This document shows, piece after piece, positions 8,930 through 16,762 of a DNA stretch of 64,000 nt. The first letter of the stretch is position 1, and every line of letters begins with the position of its first letter. The notes below the pieces were generated by a model. It had not been told where the DNA came from. It saw nothing but the letters and a program-made list of their open reading frames with translations, and ran no database searches. Source of the stretch: DASSUC01 sp035649895 (GTDB lineage: Bacteria; Actinomycetota; Actinomycetes; Mycobacteriales; Micromonosporaceae); assembly GCA_035649895.1 (NCBI GenBank), contig DASRIS010000119.1, positions 5,293 through 69,292 of the forward strand. Direction: 5' to 3'. Position numbers and translations under genes: made by a program.

Positions 8930-9337
8930 TCAGCTCGCCCCCAACACGAGAACCTTGCCAGCGGCGTCCACGTGCTCCCAGAACCGTGCCGGCGGCCGCA
9001 TGCGGACCTGCGCGATCTGCGCCGATCGCCCACGTTCCTGGCAGCAGAACCGGCAGGCGTACCAGCTCAGCCGGCCGGGGTGTCCGGTGACGAGGGCGCG
9101 GACCAGCGCTGCCGTCGACGGGTAGGACCGGTCCCGGTCGAGGAGGTTGACCGGCAGGGTATCCCCGAGAGCGGTGCTGGTCAGGCCGGTGGCGTCACCG
9201 CACGCCCACACCTGCACCGTGGCGCCGCAGTCGAGCAGCGCCTGGGTCAGCCGGAACGCGGTCCCGACCAGCTCGGACCGGTACGGTCCACCGAGCACCT
9301 TGAGGAGCACATCGGTCCGGGGAACGGCCCACACCAT
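8930..9337 (-). CDS. DsrE-like sulfur relay protein (2 of 3)
   Basis: This 135 aa protein opens with VLLKVLGGPYRSE and continues with a helix and VQVWACGDAT, a typical DsrE-type beginning. The C-terminal half holds a cluster of Cys (CRFCC, about residues 94-98) that would be the sulfur-binding site. The ATG at 9337 lies one base after the stop of the upstream member. It has more Cys than its two neighbours and is the best candidate for the persulfide-carrying subunit. The context of three adjacent members supports a hetero-oligomer. The substrate is unknown. Confidence 0.7.
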   Translation of the reverse strand: MVWAVPRTDVLLKVLGGPYRSELVGTAFRLTQALLDCGATVQVWACGDATGLTSTALGDTLPVNLLDRDRSYPSTAALVRALVTGHPGRLSWYACRFCCQERGRSAQIAQVRMRPPARFWEHVDAAGKVLVLGAS

Positions 9338-9338
9338 G

Positions 9339-9662
9339 TCAGTGCCAGACCGCTCGGACGCCATCGGCCAGCAGCCTGCGCGCCACGTCGGCGATGCCCA
9401 CCACCTGGACCCCGGGCACGAGGTCGCGCTCGGCCAGGGCGCGCTGCCGCAACGAGAAGTCGTCCACCCACAGCGTTCCTCCGGCACGCAGCAGCTCGGC
9501 GGCTGCCGCCGCCACGCCCACCGCACCCGCCACCCCGTTGTCGACGAGCAGGACAGTCACCTGTTCACCGCCGCGGGCCAGCCAGGCGGCGTCGTCCAGG
9601 AACCGCTGCCCGCCCGGTCCGGCCTGCGGGCCGGTGCTCTCGATCAGCAGGTAGTCGACCAT
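9339..9662 (-). CDS. DsrE/DsrH-like protein (3 of 3)
   Basis: This 107 aa protein starts YLLIESTGP and contains TLWVDDFSLRQRAL and a terminal VRAVWH, a clear DsrE/DsrH-type pattern. It has no cysteine, so it probably acts as a structural or partner subunit for the two Cys-containing members downstream. It overlaps the end of the thioesterase gene by 19 bp, with the ATG at 9662. The trio lies between a hot-dog thioesterase and a chain length factor, which ties it to the acyl chain pathway. Confidence 0.7.
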   Translation of the reverse strand: MVDYLLIESTGPQAGPGGQRFLDDAAWLARGGEQVTVLLVDNGVAGAVGVAAAAAELLRAGGTLWVDDFSLRQRALAERDLVPGVQVVGIADVARRLLADGVRAVWH

Positions 9663-10615
9663 GGCCCGGCCGCCGTTGCGGTGATGGCGCCCATGACCCG
9701 CGCGTCGAACGGGACCAGGCGCCAGTCCCGACGGTTCTCGACCACCGCGTAGCCGTGCGTGATCCGGCCGGTGGCGGTCAGGACCGGGCGTCCCGCACGT
9801 TCGACGTAGAAGTCTGTCCGGGCGGTGTAGGTCAGGTTCTTGACCACATCCTCCACTGTGAACAGTGTGAGCAGCTCCTCCTCCATCACGGCCTCGTCCA
9901 GGATCTGGATGCGCGAGTGCGGCACCACCGGGATCCAGCGGCGCTCGTCCAGCAGGGATCTGATCGAGATGCCCCGGTCGGCCAGGAACAGGTCCACCAC
10001 GGCCTCCACCTGCCGCAGGTAGCCCGACATGTGCAGCCGGTCGTTGAAGTGGCAGTACTGGTAAGGGATGCGCCACCGCCACCCGAACGCGTTGCCCTCT
10101 GTGGTGGGCAGGGTCGGTTCCGGCCCGCCGTCCCGCTCGGCGGTCGAGCCGTTGCGGTGTGCGCCCAGCCTCGGCACGGCGAACCGGGTCAGGTCGGCCG
10201 GCGGCTCGCCGCTGGCATCGATGTAGGTGTCGACCCGCAGGCAGGCACCGACCTTGGCCGAGACCGCCCGCCCGGCAACGCCCTGCACCTCCAGGGTGAC
10301 GCGGAACGCCAGCGGCCCGCCGGGCCCCCCGTCGACCGGGACGACCCGGGCCACGACGGTGTCGTCGAGGTGCAGCGCGCGGGAGATGCGGGTGTCCAGG
10401 TCGACGAGGTCGAGGCCGAGACCGTAGTCCTCGTACAGCATCCTCGGCGGCAGGCCGCAGTCCCGGAAGTGGTTCAGCACGGCCTCCTCGACCAGGTAGT
10501 TGACGTGCTTGAAGCCGATCCAGGTGCAGATGTTGGCGCCCTCGTACCGCGGGTACAGGACCGATGTCGTCGACCGGGTCAACAACGACGTCGTAAGAGC
10601 GCTGTCCAGGGTCAT
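9644..10615 (-). CDS. Tandem hot-dog acyl thioesterase-like protein
   Basis: This 323 aa protein appears to contain two hot-dog domains, one at about residues 15-130 (TWIGFKHVNYLVEEA) and one at about residues 185-310 (YCHFNDRLHMSGYLRQVEA then ARTDFYVERAGRPVLTATG). Both resemble the 4HBT/acyl-ACP thioesterase group rather than FabZ. The ATG at 10615 overlaps the upstream stop as ATGA and is preferred over the GTG three codons earlier. It could hydrolyse or transfer the finished acyl chain from an ACP, or act as an additional dehydratase. No alpha/beta-hydrolase thioesterase is present in the type II-like part of the operon, so release is a reasonable role. Confidence 0.7.
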   Translation of the reverse strand: MTLDSALTTSLLTRSTTSVLYPRYEGANICTWIGFKHVNYLVEEAVLNHFRDCGLPPRMLYEDYGLGLDLVDLDTRISRALHLDDTVVARVVPVDGGPGGPLAFRVTLEVQGVAGRAVSAKVGACLRVDTYIDASGEPPADLTRFAVPRLGAHRNGSTAERDGGPEPTLPTTEGNAFGWRWRIPYQYCHFNDRLHMSGYLRQVEAVVDLFLADRGISIRSLLDERRWIPVVPHSRIQILDEAVMEEELLTLFTVEDVVKNLTYTARTDFYVERAGRPVLTATGRITHGYAVVENRRDWRLVPFDARVMGAITATAAGPWSTTC

Positions 10616-11670
10616 TCGTCGCACCTCACTGTGTTGGCCCCGCCCGCGGGCGGGGCGGGTACGCCGGAGTGGTCGTGCCGGCGCTCCGGTCCGGACAGCA
10701 GCAGCAGACCGGCCGCCGCCTCGCGGTCGTCACCGCAGGACAGCACCGCGGCCCCGATCTCGCCGCGGGCGAACCGGCGCAGCGCGGCCGCACACTGCAG
10801 GACGCCCAGCGCACCGCAGGCACGGCCGACCGCCCGCGTCAGGTCGTGCCGCGCCACACCCGGCGGCGCCGCGACATCGCCGTAGCTGCCTTCCGGCGGG
10901 GTGAACCAGACTCCGGGCCGGCCGTCCAGCTCCGGGTCGGCCAGCAGCCCGGCGAGGCAGCGGCTCAGGGTGCTGTCCCGCCGGTAGCGTCCCAGCCGAC
11001 CCAGGGCCGGCGCGCCGCGCTGGCGGCACGCACCGTCGCGCTCCACCACCACGGCCACCGCGCCGTCGAACAGCTGGGCCGGTGCCACGCCGGTGAGCCG
11101 CGCCACCAGGTCGTCGCGAGGCTCGACCCCGACCACCAGGACCCGGTCAGCCCGCCCACCCGTCACGAGGCGGTCCGCCCAGTGCAGCGCGTCCAGCCCG
11201 GACGTAGGTCCATTGCAGAGCGTCAGGTTGGGACCGCGCAGCCCGAACCGGACCGCCACCGTCGCGGCGGTCACGTTGCTCGACGCGTTGGGTAGGTCCA
11301 TCGGGCTGAGCACAGTGGACGTGCGGGCGGCGATGTCGCCGGCGACCCGGCAGACCGTACCCAGGTTCCCGGTGTTGGAGCTGACCACCACCGCGACCGA
11401 GGCCCCGTCCGCGACGGCGCGGCCGTCGCCGTCGACCAGCCGCGCACCGCGGAGCGCGTCCACCGCCGCGCACAGGGCCAGCTGGGTGGCCCGGTCCAGG
11501 TAGCGCAACCCGCGCCGGCCCAGCCGCGCGGCCGGGTCGACCGGCTCGACCGGTGCCGGTTGCGCACCGGCAAGGCCGTCCAGGCAGGCGACATCAGCCA
11601 GGGCGTAGCCCGTACCGGTGACCACACAGGGTCCCGTGTCCCCCTCGCGAGCCTGCCGGACGCCGGTCAT
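10612..11670 (-). CDS. Second ketosynthase-like protein without active-site Cys
   Basis: This 352 aa protein has the KS fold core GPNLTL...TSGLDALHWA, but the nucleophile position reads NGPTSG, so Pro stands where Cys is expected. The HGTGT motif is not recognisable and the C-terminal GNNxV-type ending is eroded. It is therefore unlikely to condense acyl chains. It is coupled by ATGA overlaps to the catalytic KS upstream and to the thioesterase downstream, which suggests it is the chain length factor partner of the adjacent KS. Together with the protein at 7416-8534 it makes a 2 KS plus 2 CLF-like set. Confidence 0.78.
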   Translation of the reverse strand: MTGVRQAREGDTGPCVVTGTGYALADVACLDGLAGAQPAPVEPVDPAARLGRRGLRYLDRATQLALCAAVDALRGARLVDGDGRAVADGASVAVVVSSNTGNLGTVCRVAGDIAARTSTVLSPMDLPNASSNVTAATVAVRFGLRGPNLTLCNGPTSGLDALHWADRLVTGGRADRVLVVGVEPRDDLVARLTGVAPAQLFDGAVAVVVERDGACRQRGAPALGRLGRYRRDSTLSRCLAGLLADPELDGRPGVWFTPPEGSYGDVAAPPGVARHDLTRAVGRACGALGVLQCAAALRRFARGEIGAAVLSCGDDREAAAGLLLLSGPERRHDHSGVPAPPAGGANTVRCDE

Positions 11671-12803
11671 GGCGCCGGGCCCTCGACCACGGCCACGGCG
11701 TTGACCCCGCCGAAGCCGAACGCGTTGACCTGCGCCAGCCGCGGACCGGTGCCGGGGTCCGCCAGGCCCCCGGTGAACCGGAACCCGGCCGCGGCCGCAA
11801 GCGGGTCGGATGGCCCGGCCGCCGCCGGAACCCGGCCACTGGCCAGCACCTGGAGGGCGACGACCAGGCTCAGCAGGCCGGAGCCGCCAGAGGTGTGGCC
11901 GGTCGCCGGCTTGATCGCCATCATCAGCGGCGCCTTCACATCGGGCCCGAACACGTCACCGACGGCCTCGGCCTCGGCCTGGTCGTTGAGCGGCGTCCCG
12001 GTGCCGTGCAGCAGCACGAGGCTGATGTCGCGGGGAAGGACGCCGGCGCGCTCGTGGGCGTCCCTCATCGCGGCGGCCATGCCGGGCGGGTCGGGCGCGG
12101 TCGCATGGTAGGCGTCACAGTTGATCCCCACCGACCGCAGCCGGCCGAGAGCGGTGGCGCCCGCGCCTGTCCGGGCGAGGACGACCGCCGCGGCCCCTTC
12201 CCCGAGCAACGTGCCGCCACGGGTCGCGGCGAATGCGGCGACCCGGTCCGGCACCGCCATCTGGGCGCGGTCGAGCAGGCCGAACATGCTCTCGGTCAGC
12301 GCGTCGACGCCGGCCACGACCACCCGGTCGCACTCACCATCGGCGAGCAGGTCAGCGGCGAGCGCCAGCGCATACAGCGAAGCTGAGCACGCGTTGGCGA
12401 ACGTGTACGTGTGCACCGCGCCGAACCGTTCGCGCAGCGCCGGGCCGAAGTGCAGCCGGCCCAGGTCGAACGGGGCGCCGTCGTGCCAGGCCAGCTCAGC
12501 CGAGCGCAGCTCGCGCAGGCCCGTGCCGATGAGGACCGGCACATCGGTCAGGTCCTCCCCCACGCCCGCCTGCCCGACGGCCTCGGCGACGGCGCGCAGC
12601 AGCCAGGCGGTGGCGCGGGCGGGCACGTCGGTCCGGTCCGGACGGTCGTCGATCTCGTAGGCGTACTGGGCGCGGTAGCTGTCCGGGTCGAACGCCCGCA
12701 GCAGAGCCCGCCCGGTACGCCCGTCGCAGAGGGCGGCGAAGACCTCCGCGGCGGTGGACCCGACGGCCGCGACCGCGCCGGCGCCGGCGACGGGCCACGT
12801 CAT
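11667..12803 (-). CDS. Beta-ketoacyl synthase (KS), catalytic
   Basis: This 378 aa ketosynthase keeps the full Cys-His-His triad: FANACSASLYAL holds the Cys, LLHGTGTPLND the first His and KPATGHTSGGSG the second His. The C-terminus ends with NAFGFGGVNAV. The ATG at 12803 overlaps the stop of the KS upstream by ATGA, which fixes the start; a longer frame upstream is a shadow of that gene. The N-terminus is short compared with FabF (about 410 aa). It should catalyse decarboxylative condensation on ACP-bound chains, with one of the KS-like proteins lacking Cys as its partner. Confidence 0.85.
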   Translation of the reverse strand: MTWPVAGAGAVAAVGSTAAEVFAALCDGRTGRALLRAFDPDSYRAQYAYEIDDRPDRTDVPARATAWLLRAVAEAVGQAGVGEDLTDVPVLIGTGLRELRSAELAWHDGAPFDLGRLHFGPALRERFGAVHTYTFANACSASLYALALAADLLADGECDRVVVAGVDALTESMFGLLDRAQMAVPDRVAAFAATRGGTLLGEGAAAVVLARTGAGATALGRLRSVGINCDAYHATAPDPPGMAAAMRDAHERAGVLPRDISLVLLHGTGTPLNDQAEAEAVGDVFGPDVKAPLMMAIKPATGHTSGGSGLLSLVVALQVLASGRVPAAAGPSDPLAAAAGFRFTGGLADPGTGPRLAQVNAFGFGGVNAVAVVEGPAP

Positions 12804-14032
12804 GCCGAGTCCCCGGGGAACCGGCCGTAGACCACGACGGCGTTGTTGCCCCCGAAGGCGAGACCGTTGTTCTGCACCACCCGTGGCTGCGCCGCGATGG
12901 CCACGTTGGGTACGCAGTCCAGGCCGCACTCGGGGTCGGTGGCGACATGGTTGATCGTGGGCGGGATGAACCCTTCGCTGATGGCGAGGATGCACGCCAC
13001 CGAGGCGAGCGCGCTGGCGGCGCCCATGCTATGACCGAGCATCGACTTGACCGACACGGTGCGCGGCGGCCTGGGCCCGAACACCCGCCGGATCGCCGCC
13101 GCCTCGGTGACGTCGTTGGCTCGGGTGCCGGTGCCGTGGGCGGAGATGAGGTCCACCTCGTCTGGCCGGACGCCCGCGTTGGCGAGGGCCAGCGACATGC
13201 ACACCGCCACGCTCTGCTCCTCCGGCGCGACCTGGTGGTGCGCGTCGCAGTTGAGCCCGTAGCCGAGGACCTCCGCATGGATGCGCGCGCCGCGGTCCCG
13301 AGCCGACTCGAGCGACTCCAGCAGCAGCAGGCCGGCCCCTTCGGCGGTGAGGATGCCCTTGCGGTCGCGGTCGAACGGCTGGCACCGCTCGGGCGCGATG
13401 GTGCCCAGCCGGTAGAACCCGGCGAACGTCTTACGGCACAGGGCGTCCGAGCCGCCACACAGGGCGTATGTGACGTCGCCGGAGCGGATCGCGTCGCAGC
13501 CGTAGCCGATGGCGTAGTTGCCGGCGGCACAGGCCGTCGGCAGGGTCACCGCCTCCACCCTGCGCAGCCCGAGCTCGTGGGCGACCGACGACGACAACCG
13601 TCCAGCGTGGACTCTTGCGGCGAGGTCCGGGGCGAGAGCGGCGAAGCCGTGCCGCACCTCGGACTCGACCAGATGGTCAAGGTCGCGGGACTCGCCGTCG
13701 GTCGTGCCGACGCAGACCAGGACCGGTCGGGCCCGCAGCTCGGCCTCGGTCAGTTCGGCGTCCTGCACCGCCATCCGGGCCGCGGCGACGGAGAACTGGG
13801 CGGCCCGGCCGATGGTGGACGGGTCGAGCTCACGGACCCAGTCCGCCGGCACGAAGCCGACCACCTCGCAGCCCATCGCGTGGTCGAACCCGGTGGTGTC
13901 GAACGCCGTGATGGGCCGTACGGCGCTGCGTCCGGCGCGCAGGCCGGCGCAGAACTCGGCGACCCCGGTCCCGATACCGGACACCGCGCCGAGCCCGGTG
14001 ACCACGACCCGGCGGTCGGGCCGCGCAGCCAC
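12800..14032 (-). CDS. Beta-ketoacyl-ACP synthase, FabF-like, catalytic
   Basis: This is a full-length (about 410 aa) FabF/KS-alpha-like ketosynthase. The catalytic residues are in LPTACAAGNYAI (Cys), SAHGTGTRAND (His) and VKSMLGHSMGAAS (His), and the C-terminus has GLAFGGNNAVVV. I chose the GTG at 14032 because a GGAGG lies 7 bases upstream of it; the GTG at 14041 lies directly on that site. Gene order ACP, KS, KS, CLF-like matches a minimal type II PKS or FAS set. No dedicated ketoreductase or malonyl transferase is encoded in the type II part, so these may be borrowed from primary metabolism or from elsewhere in the genome. Confidence 0.87.
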   Translation of the reverse strand: MAARPDRRVVVTGLGAVSGIGTGVAEFCAGLRAGRSAVRPITAFDTTGFDHAMGCEVVGFVPADWVRELDPSTIGRAAQFSVAAARMAVQDAELTEAELRARPVLVCVGTTDGESRDLDHLVESEVRHGFAALAPDLAARVHAGRLSSSVAHELGLRRVEAVTLPTACAAGNYAIGYGCDAIRSGDVTYALCGGSDALCRKTFAGFYRLGTIAPERCQPFDRDRKGILTAEGAGLLLLESLESARDRGARIHAEVLGYGLNCDAHHQVAPEEQSVAVCMSLALANAGVRPDEVDLISAHGTGTRANDVTEAAAIRRVFGPRPPRTVSVKSMLGHSMGAASALASVACILAISEGFIPPTINHVATDPECGLDCVPNVAIAAQPRVVQNNGLAFGGNNAVVVYGRFPGDSA

Positions 14033-14059
14033 CTCGGTCACCTCCGCACCGGTCGGCGG

Positions 14060-14311
14060 CTACGCGCTGGCCGCGTCGGCGACAACGTCGTACACGCCCT
14101 GCAGGTGGACCATCCGGGCCAGCTCGGCCTGGTCGATGACGATGTCGAGGCGCCGCTCCAGCGCGGCCAGGATCTCGATGGCCCGCAGCGAGTCGGTGCC
14201 GTACGTCTCCTTGAAGGGGGCGGTGTCCGTCAGCTCGTCCACCTCGATCTCGAGGATGTCGGCGACGATGGCTCGGATCTCCTCGCGGCGCTCCTCGACC
14301 AGTGTCCCCAT
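14060..14311 (-). CDS. Acyl carrier protein
   Basis: This 83 aa protein is a discrete ACP. The attachment site lies in YGTDSLRAIEIL, and the sequence has the acidic helix II typical of type II carriers. The ATG at 14311 is preceded by GGGAGGGA at the right spacing; an open frame extends further upstream but only as the shadow of the P450 gene. It lies just ahead of two catalytic ketosynthases, so it is probably the chain-extending carrier. The divergence from the ACP at 7141-7383 (GGDSLLALEI) suggests separate partners or substrates. Confidence 0.9.
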   Translation of the reverse strand: MGTLVEERREEIRAIVADILEIEVDELTDTAPFKETYGTDSLRAIEILAALERRLDIVIDQAELARMVHLQGVYDVVADAASA

Positions 14312-14345
14312 GTCAGCTGTCCCTCCCTGTCGTCGTGGACGGGTG

Positions 14346-15485
14346 TCACGCGACCCTGATCGGCAGCTCGCGCAGGCCGCGCATGACCGCGCTTTCGCGC
14401 CATTCGAGCCGGTCCACCGGCACGGCGAGCTCGATGCGCCGGAAGCGGTCGAGCAGTCCGGAGAACGCGATCTCGGCCTCGCACCGGGCCAGCGCGGCGC
14501 CGAGACAGAAGTGGATCCCGTGGCCGAAGGAGAGGTGACCGCCGCCGTCACCACCGCCGTCGCGGCGAAGGTCCAGCCGGTCCGGCTGCGGGAACTGGGC
14601 CGGGTCGTGGTTGGCGGCGTCCACGCTCACCACCACGAACTCGTCCTCGGGGATCGTGACGCCGCCGACGTCGACCGGGCCCGCGGTGAACCGCAGCGTC
14701 GCCTGGTTGACCGGGCTGTCGTAGCGCAGCAGCTCCTCCACCGCGCCGCGCAGGAGGCTCCGGTCCGCCCGCAGCGCGGCCATCTGGTCTGGGTTGGTGA
14801 GCAGGGCCAGCAGGCCGTTGCCGAGGAGGTTCACCGTGGTCTCGTGCCCGGCCGCCAACAGCAGCACGGCCATCGCCGCCACCTCGTCCTCGGTCAGGCT
14901 GTCCTGGCCGTCCCGCCGGGTCACCAGACCCGTTATCAGGTCGTCACCGGGGTGCTTGCGCTTGGCCCGGACCAGGTCGCGCAGGTACGCGCTGGTCGCG
15001 GCCGCCGCCTGGCGCATCTCGGCGGTGGCCCGGGCCGACACGAACAGGTTGGTCCAGGACCGGAACGTCATCCGGTCCTCCGCAGGTACGCCCAGCAGCT
15101 CGCAGATGACCGTGACCGGCAGGGGGACGGCGAACGCCTCGATGAAGTCGACCCACGGGCGCCCCGGGAACCCGTCCATCAGCGCATGGCTGATCTCGGT
15201 GATCCGGGGCCGCAGCGCTGTCACCCGCCGCACCGAGAACTCGCGGCTGACCAGCCGGCGCAGCCGCTCGTGCTCGGGTGGGTCGGTGTTGAGCATGTGG
15301 TGGGACAGGCCGTCCTGGAACAGGCCCGCGACGGCGCTGATCCGGCGGTGGTGCAGCAGTGCCGCGAGCTGGCGCGAGTCCTTGCGGAGGCGGTGGTCGG
15401 ACAGGGCCGCCCGGGCCTCGGCGTACCCGGAGACGAGCCAGACCCGCAGGCCGGGCGCGACCGTCACCGCGCGGACAGCCGGCAC
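14346..15485 (-). CDS. Cytochrome P450
   Basis: This 379 aa P450 has the I-helix motif AAGHETT, the ExxR motif (EELLR) and the heme loop FGHGIHFCLG with the Cys ligand. It resembles bacterial soluble class I enzymes of the CYP105/107 type. It begins at a GTG one base after the CCR stop and lacks about 20 residues of the usual N-terminus, though all core helices are present. Its position between the CCR and the ACP suggests it acts on the acyl chain or on the PKS product. Redox partners are not encoded nearby. Confidence 0.9.
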   Translation of the reverse strand: MPAVRAVTVAPGLRVWLVSGYAEARAALSDHRLRKDSRQLAALLHHRRISAVAGLFQDGLSHHMLNTDPPEHERLRRLVSREFSVRRVTALRPRITEISHALMDGFPGRPWVDFIEAFAVPLPVTVICELLGVPAEDRMTFRSWTNLFVSARATAEMRQAAAATSAYLRDLVRAKRKHPGDDLITGLVTRRDGQDSLTEDEVAAMAVLLLAAGHETTVNLLGNGLLALLTNPDQMAALRADRSLLRGAVEELLRYDSPVNQATLRFTAGPVDVGGVTIPEDEFVVVSVDAANHDPAQFPQPDRLDLRRDGGGDGGGHLSFGHGIHFCLGAALARCEAEIAFSGLLDRFRRIELAVPVDRLEWRESAVMRGLRELPIRVA

Positions 15486-15486
15486 G

Positions 15487-16734
15487 TCAGACGTCCCACG
15501 CGGTCAGTCCCGGGGCCGGCGCGTTCACCAGCACCGCCATGTTGCCGGGCGGGTGGATGTTGTCGTGCATCAGCTGGTGCAGCGGCCCGATCTCCTCGAA
15601 CGTCCCGCAGGTGGACAGGCAGGGGTTGAGCAGCCCGGCGCTCACGAGGTTCACGACCTCCCGGCACTCCCGGGCGTTGGCCCCGTGCGAACCCTGGAGC
15701 CGCTTGGACCGCATCCACAGGTGCCGCAGGTCGACGTCGCCGTTGTACCCGGAGGTCCCCCCGCAGATCACCACCATGCCGCCGTTCGCGCACACGTACA
15801 TCGACGTGGGTAGCGTGTCCTGGCCGCTGTGCTCCAGCACGACCTTTGGCCCGCGGCGGTCACCGACGATCTCCCAGATGCGCTTACCGAACTGCCGCGC
15901 CCCGTGCAGGAACCGGCCGATCGCCTCCGGCTGGTCCGTGTCGGGCAGCCGTCCCCAGTGGTCGAACTGGCGGCGGTTGATGGTCCCGGCCGCCCCGAGG
16001 TCGAGGCAGAACCGGGCCCGCTCATCGGAGGACACGACGGCGACCGGGATCCCGCCGGCTGCCCGGACCATCTGGATGGCCATGCAACCGAGCCCGCCGG
16101 CCCCACCCCAGATCAGCACGGGGTCGCCAGGCCGGACCGGGTTTCCGGCCCAGCCGAAAAGCTGCCGGTACGCGGTCGGGCCGGACAGCATGAAGCAGGC
16201 GGCCTGCTCCCAGGTCAGCCGGGCGGGTTTCGGGTGGCACTGGCCCTCGTTGACGAGGCAGAACTGGGCGAACGAGCCATAGTTCGTCTCGTACCCCCAC
16301 GCCGCGACCGTGTCCGAGTACGCCACGTCGGTGCTGAGCCGCACGTCCTCAGCGGTCTCGTCCCACTGCCCGCCGGCCAGCACGACGTGGTCGCCGACCG
16401 AGACGGCCCGCACGCCCTCACCCACCGCCCAGACGATGCCCGAGCCCTCGCTGCCCCCGATGTGGAAGCTCTCCGGGGCGCCGAGCTTCTGCCGCATCGC
16501 GATCACGTCCACCGGCTTGGCGAGCGCGGCCCACACGTTGTTGTAGTTGATGCCCGCGGCCATGACGTAGACGAGAACCTGCCCGCGGCGCGGCCGGGGC
16601 ACGTCGACCGCCTCGGTGCGGAAGGCCTGCTCCGGGGGGCCGAAACGGTCCCGCGTGATGACCGAGGCGTACATCCGTTGGGGGACCTCGCCGAGTGGGG
16701 GACTCTCGCCGAGCTGGTACAACGACGACTTCAC
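15487..16734 (-). CDS. ccr: Crotonyl-CoA carboxylase/reductase
   Basis: This is a 415 aa medium-chain dehydrogenase/reductase of the CCR family, which carries out NADPH-dependent reductive carboxylation of 2-enoyl-CoA to alkylmalonyl-CoA. Supporting features are the Rossmann motif WGGAGGLGCMAIQ, the AGGQWDETAEDVRLSTDVAYSD-type insert seen in CCRs (only partly quoted here), and the IHPPGNMAVLV C-terminus. The GTG at 16734 is chosen because GGGGAGGAG precedes it; the ATG at 16770 would overlap the PKS. It lies directly downstream of the PKS whose AT has an unusual specificity motif, so ethylmalonyl-CoA or a longer alkylmalonyl-CoA is the likely product. Confidence 0.92.
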   Translation of the reverse strand: MKSSLYQLGESPPLGEVPQRMYASVITRDRFGPPEQAFRTEAVDVPRPRRGQVLVYVMAAGINYNNVWAALAKPVDVIAMRQKLGAPESFHIGGSEGSGIVWAVGEGVRAVSVGDHVVLAGGQWDETAEDVRLSTDVAYSDTVAAWGYETNYGSFAQFCLVNEGQCHPKPARLTWEQAACFMLSGPTAYRQLFGWAGNPVRPGDPVLIWGGAGGLGCMAIQMVRAAGGIPVAVVSSDERARFCLDLGAAGTINRRQFDHWGRLPDTDQPEAIGRFLHGARQFGKRIWEIVGDRRGPKVVLEHSGQDTLPTSMYVCANGGMVVICGGTSGYNGDVDLRHLWMRSKRLQGSHGANARECREVVNLVSAGLLNPCLSTCGTFEEIGPLHQLMHDNIHPPGNMAVLVNAPAPGLTAWDV

Positions 16735-16762
16735 TGGGGTTGCTCCTCCCCTTAAGCCCGCG

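Noticed and set aside
8366..10885. Long plus-strand open frame across the DsrE-like genes
   Set aside because: Shadow of the minus-strand operon; composition is Arg/Pro/Gly-rich and no motif is present.
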